Origin: Candidatus Segatella intestinihominis
GTDB lineage: Bacteria > Bacteroidota > Bacteroidia > Bacteroidales > Bacteroidaceae
Direction of reading: 5' to 3'
Length of the DNA stretch: 15,984 nucleotides
NCBI GenBank assembly: GCA_900548535.1
Contig: URLG01000060.1
Coordinates: 1 to 15,984, forward strand
Shown here: positions 5,440 to 12,323 of the stretch, piece by piece
Layout: every line of letters starts with the position of its first letter
Position numbering within the stretch: position 1 is the first letter of the stretch
Position numbers and translations under genes: made by a program
The notes under the pieces: model-generated
What the model saw: the letters and a program-made list of their open reading frames with translations, nothing else
Told to the model about the DNA's origin: nothing
The model's database searches: none

Positions 5440-6579
5440 ATGACATACGAATTCTTACAATCATATTGGTGGTTTCTCATCTCATTGCTGGGAGCCCTGC
5501 TGGTATTTCTCATGTTCGTGCAAGGAGCCAACACCTTGATATTCTGCCTGGGCAAAACGCCAGAGGAGCGTCGCCTCATCATCAATTCCACAGGCAGAAA
5601 ATGGGAGTTTACCTTCACCACGCTCGTTACTTTCGGAGGAGCCTTCTTCGCTTCCTTCCCACTCTTCTATAGTACGAGTTTCGGCGGAGCCTATTGGCTT
5701 TGGATGATTATCCTCTTCTCATTTGTTATCCAGGCAGTGAGCTATGAGTTTCAGAACAAGATAGGCAATTTCCTGGGAGTCAAGACCTTCCAAGTATGCT
5801 TGATTATTAATGGCATCGTAGGGCCATTGCTGTTGGGCGGAGCCGTAGCCACCTTCTTTGACGGCAGCAACTTCTTGATAGACAAGGGGAATCTGATGGA
5901 TGGATTGCAGCCCGTCATCAGCCGATGGGCGAATGCAAGCCATGGTCTAGATTCCCTGCTCGACCCTTGGAATCTGGTATTGGGCGTAGCAGTATTCCTG
6001 TTGGCTCGCATCCTCGGCATACTCTATTTCAAGAACAACATAGCGCATGAAGCCATCTTGGAGCGTTGCACCAAGCAGTTGCCCAAGAATGCAGTCCTCT
6101 TCTTGGTATTCTTCGTAGCCTTCCTCATTCATGTACTGGTAAAAGTAGGCTACACAGACCAAGGCAGCATGGGCATCTACGAGGAAGACATGAAGTATCT
6201 CCACAATCTGATAGAGATGCCAGTGCTCATCCCTATATTATTAATAGGTGTGGGGCTCGTATTGTGGGGGATCTTCTGGTCATCTCGCAGCACGGCTTAT
6301 AGCAAGGGCATTTGGTTTACGGGCATCGGCACAGTGCTCACCGTACTCGTACTCTTCTTACTGGCAGGATGGAACCACACAGCTTACTATCCATCGCTCG
6401 CCGATGCAGATAGTTCGCTCACCCTCGCCAATAGTTGCAGCAGCGAGTTTACCCTGCGCACGATGACCTACGTTTCCTTCCTCATACCTTTCGTCTTGGC
6501 ATACATCATCTATGCTTGGCGAGCCATCGACAAGAAACGTATCACGCAGGAAGAAATCGAGAAAGAGGAATCTTATTGA
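5440..6579 (+). CDS. cydB: Cytochrome bd ubiquinol oxidase subunit II
   Basis: CydB pairs with CydA in the membrane and completes the bd oxidase. The 379-residue protein is strongly hydrophobic, with about eight to nine membrane helices. It starts with MTYEFLQSYWWFLISLLGAL and the family-like VQGANTLIFCLGKTPEERR, then SFGGAYWLWMIILFSFVIQAV. The N-terminal half carries the usual RRLIINSTGRKWE cytoplasmic loop. The start at 5440 lies 40 bases after cydA, suggesting one messenger. No strong plus-strand terminator follows; two minus-strand terminators lie between it and the convergent sigma locus. No CydDC transporter genes are in the window. Confidence 0.96.
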   Translation: MTYEFLQSYWWFLISLLGALLVFLMFVQGANTLIFCLGKTPEERRLIINSTGRKWEFTFTTLVTFGGAFFASFPLFYSTSFGGAYWLWMIILFSFVIQAVSYEFQNKIGNFLGVKTFQVCLIINGIVGPLLLGGAVATFFDGSNFLIDKGNLMDGLQPVISRWANASHGLDSLLDPWNLVLGVAVFLLARILGILYFKNNIAHEAILERCTKQLPKNAVLFLVFFVAFLIHVLVKVGYTDQGSMGIYEEDMKYLHNLIEMPVLIPILLIGVGLVLWGIFWSSRSTAYSKGIWFTGIGTVLTVLVLFLLAGWNHTAYYPSLADADSSLTLANSCSSEFTLRTMTYVSFLIPFVLAYIIYAWRAIDKKRITQEEIEKEESY

Positions 6580-6612
6580 TTACCAACAAAAAGGTTCTTT
6601 TAGTTACTAAAT

Positions 6613-6673
6613 AAAAAAAATCCTTTCACCATAAGCTTCTGATTATCTATCACTTGAAGCTATGGTGAAAGGA
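6613..6673 (-). terminator. Rho-independent terminator (minus strand), distal
   Basis: TCCTTTCACCATA plus GCTTC (6621-6639) pairs with 6656-6673 over 18 bp with one bulged A. Read on the minus strand, the stem is followed by eight Us (6620-6613). On the plus strand no U-tract follows, so it acts on transcripts arriving from the sigma factor locus and protects cydB from antisense reading. Confidence 0.8.
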
Positions 6674-6700
6674 AAACAAACAAGATGAAGTAAAAACGCG

Positions 6701-6738
6701 AAAAACTATCTTGCGATATTTCCGATCACAAGATAGTT
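6701..6738 (-). terminator. Rho-independent terminator (minus strand) of the sigma factor locus
   Basis: AACTATCTTG (6704-6713) pairs perfectly with CAAGATAGTT (6729-6738), with three more pairs inside after one mismatch. On the minus strand the stem leads into a U-run (6705-6701). It lies directly after the stop of the LTXXQ-like gene. Confidence 0.75.
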
Positions 6739-6749
6739 AACATTTTATA

Positions 6750-7268
6750 CTATTTATTGCCATTGGTAGGGCAAGCCTTACCTTTGCGCTGACCATCCTT
6801 CTTAGGGCAGCCCTTCATCTTCCAGCGCTTGGCAAAGCGCTGCATGTCCTGTCGCTCCATATCGTATACTCGCTGTATCTGCTTAGGAGTAAGGAATTTG
6901 GAGTAAGCCTTGTAATACTTCTCTCTGATGTCGAGCAACTTTCTGCCCCAGGCGAAATCAGCCTTAATAGCCTTGTCCACCTCGGCATCCGTCATCTCCG
7001 CTCTCTTCTTGTGCTGATGACGAGGACGGGTTGCGCCCATCTCCTTTCTGCACTGACAGAAAGTGGTGATAAACTTCTGGCTTGTCTTATCATCCAAGCC
7101 CAGTGACTGAGAGATGCGAGTAGCCTGCATCTTAGTCAGTTGCTCCATGTTAGGACGTTTGCCCTCGCCAGGCTTCTTACCGTCTTCCGGCTGCTGCACC
7201 ATTGCCATACAGGTAGATGCTATCATCATCAAGCATGCTACCAATAAATACTTCATCTTGTTTGTCAT
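6750..7268 (-). CDS. Spy/CpxP-like (LTXXQ-type) periplasmic protein
   Basis: A signal peptide is evident (MKYLLVACLMMIASTCMAMV), followed by a basic, helical, proline-poor body. Two LTXXQ-like segments are seen: LGLDDKTSQKF (helix 1) and SKFLTPKQIQRVYDMERQDM (helix 3), the pattern of Spy/CpxP/ZraP-type chaperones and sensors. The C-terminus is rich in Lys and Gly, ending CPTNGNK. I start it at 7268 (MTNKMKYLL); Met at 7256 is equally possible. An open frame reaching 7388 overlaps the preceding gene and would hide the signal peptide, so I rejected it. As third gene after the sigma factor and putative anti-sigma factor, it may be a target or a periplasmic sensor of envelope stress. That role is inferred. 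Confidence 0.7.
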   Translation of the reverse strand: MTNKMKYLLVACLMMIASTCMAMVQQPEDGKKPGEGKRPNMEQLTKMQATRISQSLGLDDKTSQKFITTFCQCRKEMGATRPRHQHKKRAEMTDAEVDKAIKADFAWGRKLLDIREKYYKAYSKFLTPKQIQRVYDMERQDMQRFAKRWKMKGCPKKDGQRKGKACPTNGNK

Positions 7269-7347
7269 ACCTAAAAATATTCTTATTATAAATCTAAAAA
7301 TCAATTTTTCTTCTATCAAGGAGGATGCCTCATCCATCCCTCGATGC

Positions 7348-7725
7348 TTACTCCATGCAGAGATAAACATCATTGGCGTAAGTGGCATTCAGCTCCTGCT
7401 GCTCCTCATTGGATAGGTTGTCGTAAGCCTTATCAACCGAAGCCACGCTCGCTGCCGAATGTTGGGGAGCGGCAGAGTCAGAACTCAAGAATGAGCGACC
7501 CACCAATACTGCCACGCATATACAAGCCGCTATGCTAGCCGCTGCCACATACAGGCGAACCAGCTTAGCCTTGCGGCGATGCTTCATCTCCATCTGCGAA
7601 GCCTTTGCCATCTCCTCCTTCTCCACTTCTGCCAGCACATTCGCCTGCATCTGCTTGAAGAAACCTTCAGGCATCAGATAAGGCATCTTCTTGCCTACTC
7701 TATCAAGATTAGATTCATTTGTCAT
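7348..7725 (-). CDS. Putative membrane anti-sigma factor (hypothetical protein)
   Basis: The protein has 125 residues with a soluble N-terminal part (about 1-52) that includes MPYLMPEGFFKQMQANVLAEVEK, typical of small proteins encoded beside Bacteroidota ECF sigma factors. A single membrane helix follows (about 55-77, LVRLYVAAASIAACICVAVLVG), then a periplasmic tail of about 48 residues ending NDVYLCME. I cannot see a zinc-binding HxxxCxxC motif, so this is not a ZAS-type anti-sigma factor. The position 18 bases after the sigma gene and the single-helix topology support an anti-sigma role by context only. It could instead be a membrane protein of unknown function. Confidence 0.6.
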   Translation of the reverse strand: MTNESNLDRVGKKMPYLMPEGFFKQMQANVLAEVEKEEMAKASQMEMKHRRKAKLVRLYVAAASIAACICVAVLVGRSFLSSDSAAPQHSAASVASVDKAYDNLSNEEQQELNATYANDVYLCME

Positions 7726-7743
7726 ATCATTACTATTTTTTAA

Positions 7744-8271
7744 TTAATACAGTTCTTTCATTTGTTCCACTATCTTGCTCTTGGCAAAATGATAGTTAGC
7801 CTTCGCCGAGCTCTCGGTGCAATCGTTAGCCTCAGCTATCTCCTTGAAGCTCATTTCGTCGTAATACCGCATATTGAACACGGCTTGCTGCTTGGGCGGC
7901 AGAGAGTGGATAGCCTTTTGCAGCGCCACCACCTCCTCATCGCCAAACTCGAAGTAGCCATCAGCCGCCAGTCCCTTGGCATCATCCAGCAGACTAGCCG
8001 CTTGCTTTTGCGAGCGAAGGCTGCTCAGCGTCACATTGGTGGCTATGCGATACAGCCAGGAAAACAAGCTGCTATTGCCCTTGAAACTATCCCAGGAGCG
8101 ATACACCTTAAGAAAGGTTTCTTGCAGCAAGTCTTGGGCATCGTCGTGGGATACGACAAGCCTTCGGATGTGCCAGTAGAGTCGCTCCTGGTAAGCATCC
8201 ATCAGCAGCTTCATCCCCAGGTTGGGGTTCTGCCGCATCTTCTCTATGATGTCATTATCTGCTATATTCAT
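7744..8271 (-). CDS. ECF-type RNA polymerase sigma factor
   Basis: The 175-residue protein has the two-domain ECF plan. Region 2 (about 24-88) contains the core-binding and -10 recognition segment DDAQDLLQETFLKVYRSWDS with WLYRIATNVTLSSLR. Region 4 (about 119-168) contains LPPKQQAVFNMRYYDEMSFK and EIAEANDCTESSAKANYHFA, the helix-turn-helix that reads the -35 element. It would direct RNA polymerase to a small regulon, probably in response to an envelope signal relayed by the downstream membrane protein. A possible self-directed promoter (AAC-N17-GTC) lies upstream at 8328-8353, as is common for autoregulated ECF factors. The exact ECF group cannot be assigned by eye. Confidence 0.93.
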   Translation of the reverse strand: MNIADNDIIEKMRQNPNLGMKLLMDAYQERLYWHIRRLVVSHDDAQDLLQETFLKVYRSWDSFKGNSSLFSWLYRIATNVTLSSLRSQKQAASLLDDAKGLAADGYFEFGDEEVVALQKAIHSLPPKQQAVFNMRYYDEMSFKEIAEANDCTESSAKANYHFAKSKIVEQMKELY

Positions 8272-8327
8272 ATTTTGCCATTATTTATCTGTTGTCAGCC
8301 GCAGCCTTTCCTGCCAGCTTACACTCC

Positions 8328-8353
8328 TTAGACTCCGAGAAACTGAAAAAGTT
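8328..8353 (-). promoter_or_regulatory. Possible ECF-type autoregulatory promoter
   Basis: On the minus strand AACTTTTT (from 8353) and GTCTAA (8333-8328) are separated by a 17-base spacer between AAC and GTC. This resembles the AAC...GTC/TCTAA pattern of many ECF promoters. It lies about 60 bases upstream of the sigma factor ATG. No TTTG/TAnnTTTG promoter is visible for this gene. The motif is short, so the call is tentative. Confidence 0.35.
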
Positions 8354-8385
8354 AAAACAAAACGTTGAAAAAAATCCTCTCATCG

Positions 8386-8416
8386 TTGGCTTTGTCAAAT
8401 AAAAATAGTACCTTTG
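8386..8416 (+). promoter_or_regulatory. Orphan Bacteroidota-type promoter on the plus strand
   Basis: TTGG (8386-8389), a 19-base spacer and TACCTTTG (8409-8416) resemble the primary-sigma consensus; the -33 box has a mismatch. A start near 8420 would produce a transcript running between the divergent sigma gene and the 3' end of comEC. No plus-strand gene with a start codon follows. Confidence 0.45.
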
Positions 8417-8419
8417 CAG

Positions 8420-8514
8420 CATCTTATTAATAATCATAGAGCTAGTAAAAGAAAGAAGAAAGCGAATCTATCGCAAGCGCATACCCTCCGATTTATTTCG
8501 GTCCTAAGAACCTT
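8420..8514 (+). ncRNA. Possible small RNA downstream of the orphan promoter
   Basis: After the predicted promoter the sequence has two compact stem-loops, GCGA/TCGC (8462-8465/8471-8474) and CCGA/TCGG (8488-8491/8498-8501), followed by GGT/ACC (8500-8502/8510-8512). The plus strand has no ATG-initiated frame here. No U-tract terminator is seen, so the 3' end is uncertain; the transcript could run on antisense to comEC. The other parts of the 8272-8535 gap hold the sigma gene's upstream region. Confidence 0.25.
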
Positions 8515-8535
8515 ATAAAAAGCCAAAAAGTGGCG

Positions 8536-9768
8536 CTATCTATTCCTCGTTATCTTATACCTGCTTAACCGCTCCAGTTTCTTCCATAACAGATAGAGCA
8601 TGGCGATGAAAAGGTAGGCTAAGACGAGACGAAGCTTGCCCAGATGAATGTGGTCGATGCTGGCACCGGGCAACATGGAGATGAGACGGAAGGCTGTGTT
8701 GGAAGCCTGGGTGATGGCTACCAAGATATCGGCGATGTGCTCGATGAGCCATCTTGCTATGGGGAGGGCTACAGGCAACAGGAGCAAGGGACTCAAAAGC
8801 AGAATGCCGGCGCAGAGACAAAGTACCGCAGTAGCCATAGGAATGGCTATGAAACTGGTGAAGAGAGAATAGCACGATACCCTGCCGAAGTAATAGGCAA
8901 TGAGCGGAAGGGTGCCTATCTGCGCCGAGGCGGAAACACACAACATGCCCCACACCCAGCGCCCTACCCGATGCTGAGGCTGATACAGCTTGCCGAACAG
9001 GGGATAAAACAAGAGAATGCTGCCCACGGCAAGAAAAGACATCTGAAAACTGATGCTGAAAATGGACAAGGGACTGAATATCACCATCAGGAGATAAGCC
9101 AAGGCTAACATATAAATAGGTGAAGAACGACGCTCTGACAACTGCAAGAAGCCATAGATGCTGAGCATGGTGGCAGAACGCACGCCACTGGCTGGCAACC
9201 CTATAAACATGACATATACCCAGATGGCTATCAAGGACATAATGAGCGGAAGTTTCCTTCGACGATTACCACCCATCAGCATCACGAAGAGCTGGAAGAT
9301 GATGGTGATATGCAAACCGCTCACCGCCAAGACATGACTGGCACCAGAGATGGAATAAGACTCCCGGGTATCCGCATCCAGCGCATCCTTATCGCCCAAA
9401 GCCATGGCTGCCACCACGGCAAAGTCCTGCTCCTCTATCCCTAGGCTGCGCATCTTTTGCTCCACCTGCTCCCGGAGATGGTGCATTCTCTCTAGCGCCA
9501 CATCCTTGCGAGAAAGGTCGGCACTAGTAAGCAGCGTGATGGGCTCATGCTCGGCATCCAGCTGATGAGAAGCCAGCGTGCCTCCCACCAAGAAGAGACA
9601 AAGATACAAGGCCAGACACTGACTGTAAATCAAGTTGCGACAGATAAAGGCGATGACCAAAAACATCCATAGCAAGATGAGCCATAGGGACGTGCCGATA
9701 TGCTCATAGCCCCAATAGGCTGTGATGATACCTGCCGTCAAAAAAATACTCATCTTGATATTGTTCAT
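8536..9768 (-). CDS. comEC: ComEC/Rec2-type DNA-uptake channel, compact form
   Basis: ComEC proteins form the inner-membrane channel that moves single-stranded DNA into the cytoplasm. This protein shows the ComEC competence-domain signature GASHVLAVSGLHITII (142-157), the helix ASGVRSATMLSIYGFLQLSE, and SFQMSFLAVGSILLF, with about ten membrane helices. It has only 410 residues. After the first helices, only about 30 soluble residues precede the competence domain, so the OB-like DUF4131 domain seems absent, and no metallo-beta-lactamase-like domain follows. Many ComEC proteins are 600-750 residues. The start MNNIKMSIF is clean and no frame continues upstream, so I read it as a natural compact version, not a broken gene. 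Confidence 0.85.
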   Translation of the reverse strand: MNNIKMSIFLTAGIITAYWGYEHIGTSLWLILLWMFLVIAFICRNLIYSQCLALYLCLFLVGGTLASHQLDAEHEPITLLTSADLSRKDVALERMHHLREQVEQKMRSLGIEEQDFAVVAAMALGDKDALDADTRESYSISGASHVLAVSGLHITIIFQLFVMLMGGNRRRKLPLIMSLIAIWVYVMFIGLPASGVRSATMLSIYGFLQLSERRSSPIYMLALAYLLMVIFSPLSIFSISFQMSFLAVGSILLFYPLFGKLYQPQHRVGRWVWGMLCVSASAQIGTLPLIAYYFGRVSCYSLFTSFIAIPMATAVLCLCAGILLLSPLLLLPVALPIARWLIEHIADILVAITQASNTAFRLISMLPGASIDHIHLGKLRLVLAYLFIAMLYLLWKKLERLSRYKITRNR

Positions 9769-9790
9769 AGAGGCAAAAGCTAATCATTTG

Positions 9791-9829
9791 AAAAAAAGCA
9801 GCTTGGCTAAGATGAAAGCCAAGCTGCTT
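9791..9829 (-). terminator. Rho-independent terminator of guaA
   Basis: AGCAGCTTGGCT (9797-9808) pairs perfectly with AGCCAAGCTGCT (9817-9828), extended by 9796/9829. Read on the minus strand, the stem is followed by a run of Us (9797-9791). It begins just after the guaA stop codon and separates guaA from comEC. Confidence 0.88.
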
Positions 9830-9836
9830 ATATACT

Positions 9837-11447
9837 TTACTCCCACTCGATTGTCGAAGGTGGTTTGGAAGAGATGTCATAGCAAACGCGGTTGACACCC
9901 TTCACCTTATTGATAATCTCATTGCTTACCTTAGCCATGAAGTCGTAAGGCAGATGTGCCCAGTCGGCTGTCATCGCATCGGTACTGGTTACGGCACGGA
10001 GAGCCACTGGATGCTCGTAAGTACGCTCATCACCCATCACACCTACGGAGCGAACGGTGGACAAAAGAACGGTACCTGCCTGCCAAATCTGATCGTAGAG
10101 AGAAACCTCAATCTCGCCATTCTGCATGTCGGCAGGAACACCGGCAGCCAATACTCGGCGAGCTTCCTCACCGCTCAACTTCACCTTATACTCACGCAAG
10201 CCACGGATATAGATGTCGTCAGCATCCTGAAGGATACGTACCTTCTCAGGGGTGATGTCGCCCAAGATACGAACGGCAAGACCTGGACCTGGGAATGGAT
10301 GGCGAGTAATCAAATGCTCTGGCATACCCATAGAGCGACCTACTCGGCGCACCTCATCCTTGAACAACCACTTCAATGGCTCGCACAACTGGAGGTTCAT
10401 CTCCTTAGGGAGTCCACCTACATTGTGATGGCTCTTAATCACCTTACCCGTGATGTTCAAGCTCTCGATGCGGTCAGGATAGATGGTACCCTGGGCAAGC
10501 CACTTGGCACCCGTCTGCTTCTTAGCCTCGGCATTGAAAACCTCCACGAAGTCGCGACCGATAATCTTACGCTTCTGCTCTGGGTCGGTAACGCCAGCCA
10601 AATCAGCAAAGAACTTGGCTGATGCATCCACACCAATCACGTTCAAGCCCAAGCACTTGTAATCTTCCATCACATCACGGAACTCGTTCTTGCGAAGCAT
10701 ACCATGATCTACGAAGATACAGGTGAGGTTCTTGCCGATAGCCTTGTTCAAGAGAACGGCAGCCACACTGGAATCCACACCACCAGAGAGACCGAGAATG
10801 ACCTTGTCGTCGCCCAACTCAGCCTTCAACTCAGCCACGGTAGTCTCAACGAAAGAATCTGCGCTCCAATCCTGCTTGCTACCACAGATGTCAACCACGA
10901 AGTTCTTCAACAACTGGGTGCCCTGCAAAGAGTGGAATACCTCTGGGTGGAACTGAACAGCCCAAACAGGTTGCTTGGTAGAGGCATAAGCAGCAAACTT
11001 CACATTGGCTGTAGAAGCGATGCACTTATAGTCCTCTGGGATAGCGGTGATGGTATCACCATGGCTCATCCAAACCTGAGAGTTCTCTACGAAGCCCTTG
11101 AAAAGAGGGTTCTCCTTGTCAAACTGCTCCAAGTTGGCACGACCATACTCACGGCTGTCAGCAGCCTCCACCTTACCGCCCTGGGCGTAAGAGAGATACT
11201 GAGCGCCATAGCAAATGCCGAGCACTGGGATGCGGCCGATGAACTGGCTCAAATCTACCTTGAAAGCTTCCGGATCATGAACGGAGTATGGGCTACCGCT
11301 CAGAATGACACCAATGACAGATGGGTCGTCCTTAGGAAACTTGTTGTAAGGCATAATCTCGCAGAAGGTATCGAGCTCACGCACACGACGGCCAATCAGC
11401 TGTGTGGTCTGTGAACCGAAATCCAAAATAATAATCTTCTGTTGCAT
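9837..11447 (-). CDS. guaA: GMP synthase (glutamine-hydrolysing)
   Basis: This enzyme aminates XMP to GMP using glutamine and ATP, the last step of de novo guanine nucleotide synthesis. Residues 1-190 form the class I glutamine amidotransferase domain: LDFGSQTTQLI, oxyanion strand VILSGSPYSVHD, nucleophile Cys79 in GICYGAQYLSYA, and His167/Glu169 in FHPEVFH. Residues about 215-410 form the ATP pyrophosphatase domain, with P-loop SGGVDSS (221-227). The dimerisation domain follows and ends in the family signature PPSTIEWE. It is 536 residues, slightly longer than the E. coli enzyme. A strong terminator follows it. No consensus promoter is visible in the 76-base upstream gap, which instead holds a 14-bp tandem repeat, so it may be co-transcribed with the upstream nucleotidyltransferase. 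Confidence 0.98.
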   Translation of the reverse strand: MQQKIIILDFGSQTTQLIGRRVRELDTFCEIMPYNKFPKDDPSVIGVILSGSPYSVHDPEAFKVDLSQFIGRIPVLGICYGAQYLSYAQGGKVEAADSREYGRANLEQFDKENPLFKGFVENSQVWMSHGDTITAIPEDYKCIASTANVKFAAYASTKQPVWAVQFHPEVFHSLQGTQLLKNFVVDICGSKQDWSADSFVETTVAELKAELGDDKVILGLSGGVDSSVAAVLLNKAIGKNLTCIFVDHGMLRKNEFRDVMEDYKCLGLNVIGVDASAKFFADLAGVTDPEQKRKIIGRDFVEVFNAEAKKQTGAKWLAQGTIYPDRIESLNITGKVIKSHHNVGGLPKEMNLQLCEPLKWLFKDEVRRVGRSMGMPEHLITRHPFPGPGLAVRILGDITPEKVRILQDADDIYIRGLREYKVKLSGEEARRVLAAGVPADMQNGEIEVSLYDQIWQAGTVLLSTVRSVGVMGDERTYEHPVALRAVTSTDAMTADWAHLPYDFMAKVSNEIINKVKGVNRVCYDISSKPPSTIEWE

Positions 11448-11456
11448 AATATATTT

Positions 11457-11490
11457 AACTTTGAAATTTGAACTTTGAAATTTGAACTTT
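11457..11490. repeat. 14-bp tandem repeat upstream of guaA
   Basis: AACTTTGAAATTTG occurs at 11457-11470 and 11471-11484, exactly head to tail, followed by a partial AACTTT (11485-11490). It occupies most of the guaA leader and reaches to within 10 bases of the start codon. Each copy contains AACTTT and AAATTT words. It could be slippage-prone spacer sequence or an element affecting guaA expression; nothing in the sequence decides between these. Confidence 0.85.
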
Positions 11491-11523
11491 ATGATTAGCT
11501 TAGACTATTGAATTCTTCACTCT

Positions 11524-12252
11524 TCACTTTAACTCCTTCAGGAATGCTTCCGCTTCCTTCAGCGTCTCTTGCTTTCCCACATCCATCAGCTTGAGGTCGT
11601 TCTTCACGTAGCCCTCGATGCGAACCTTGTCGCAATGGCGAAGATAGAAATCCATGATAGGGAACTTATCGGGCTCATCCGCCATCAGTGGGAAGAGGCT
11701 TGGAGCCACCATGTGAATGCCAGAGAAGGCATACATCTGATAATCTTTCGGATTGAGACCAGGATATGGACTCTTCACTTCTCCCGTCTCGATATTGGTC
11801 CATCCCACCAAGCGCATGGTATCATCGAAGAGGAGATAACGCTTGGTCTTGCGCTCGCTTACCAAGAGACGGGCGGCAAGAGGGGCATTCTGATAAAACT
11901 TTTGGAGATTGACATTGCTCAGAATATCGACATTATGGATGAGGATAGGTTCGGTCTGGTCGAAGAGCGGCCATGCCTTCTTGATGCCTCCACCCGTCTC
12001 CAAGAGTTTGTCGCTCTCATCGCTGATGCGGATGTCCATGCCAAAATTGTTGTTCTCTCGGAGGTAATCGATAATCTGTTGGGAGAAATGATGCACGTTC
12101 ACTGCAATGCGAGTGAACCCTGCATCCTTCAGCTGAAAGATGACACGTTTGAGCAAAGGTTCTCCCCCGACACTTACCAACGCCTTCGGAATGCGGTCGG
12201 TAAGTGGCTTGAGGCGAGTGCCCAAACCTGCTGCGAATATCATTGCTTGCAT
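11524..12252 (-). CDS. MurU-like sugar-1-phosphate nucleotidyltransferase
   Basis: The 242-residue enzyme belongs to the NTP_transferase/GT-A nucleotidyltransferase family. Its opening MQAMIFAAGLGTRLKPLTDR plus IPKALVSVGGEPL gives the nucleotide-binding GLGTRL motif and the lysine-containing PKAL segment. The acidic metal-binding Asp is in HNVDILSNVN, and GTGGG-like ETGGGIKKA is present. It resembles MurU, which makes UDP-MurNAc from MurNAc-1-phosphate. The upstream gene encodes an AmgK-like kinase, which makes the sugar-1-phosphate, and the pair fits a recycling pathway. I start at 12252 because a good promoter (12277-12308) overlaps an upstream in-frame ATG at 12279. The in-frame ATG at 12255 is equally plausible. 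The exact sugar is inferred, not seen. Confidence 0.85.
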   Translation of the reverse strand: MQAMIFAAGLGTRLKPLTDRIPKALVSVGGEPLLKRVIFQLKDAGFTRIAVNVHHFSQQIIDYLRENNNFGMDIRISDESDKLLETGGGIKKAWPLFDQTEPILIHNVDILSNVNLQKFYQNAPLAARLLVSERKTKRYLLFDDTMRLVGWTNIETGEVKSPYPGLNPKDYQMYAFSGIHMVAPSLFPLMADEPDKFPIMDFYLRHCDKVRIEGYVKNDLKLMDVGKQETLKEAEAFLKELK

Positions 12253-12276
12253 CATTGTTTCTTTAATTAATGCGTG

Positions 12277-12308
12277 CAAATTTACTAATTTTTCATGAAA
12301 TAGCCAAA
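12277..12308 (-). promoter_or_regulatory. Bacteroidota-type promoter of the MurU-like gene, within a dyad
   Basis: On the minus strand TTTG (12308-12305), a 20-base spacer and TAAATTTG (12284-12277) match the consensus. The start would be near 12273, about 20 bases before the ATG. Both boxes lie inside a near-perfect inverted repeat, GCGTGCAAATTT (12272-12283) and AAATTTACACGC (12306-12317), with one mismatch in twelve. That symmetry would suit a dimeric repressor covering the promoter. Confidence 0.6.
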
Positions 12309-12323
12309 TTTACACGCCATTTA

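Noticed and set aside
6613..6673. cydB terminator
   Set aside because: The hairpin has a U-tract only on the minus strand; on the plus strand it is followed by GGAAAACAAAC.
7269..7388. Longer start for the Spy-like protein
   Set aside because: It would overlap the preceding gene by 41 bases and place the clear signal peptide in the middle of the protein.
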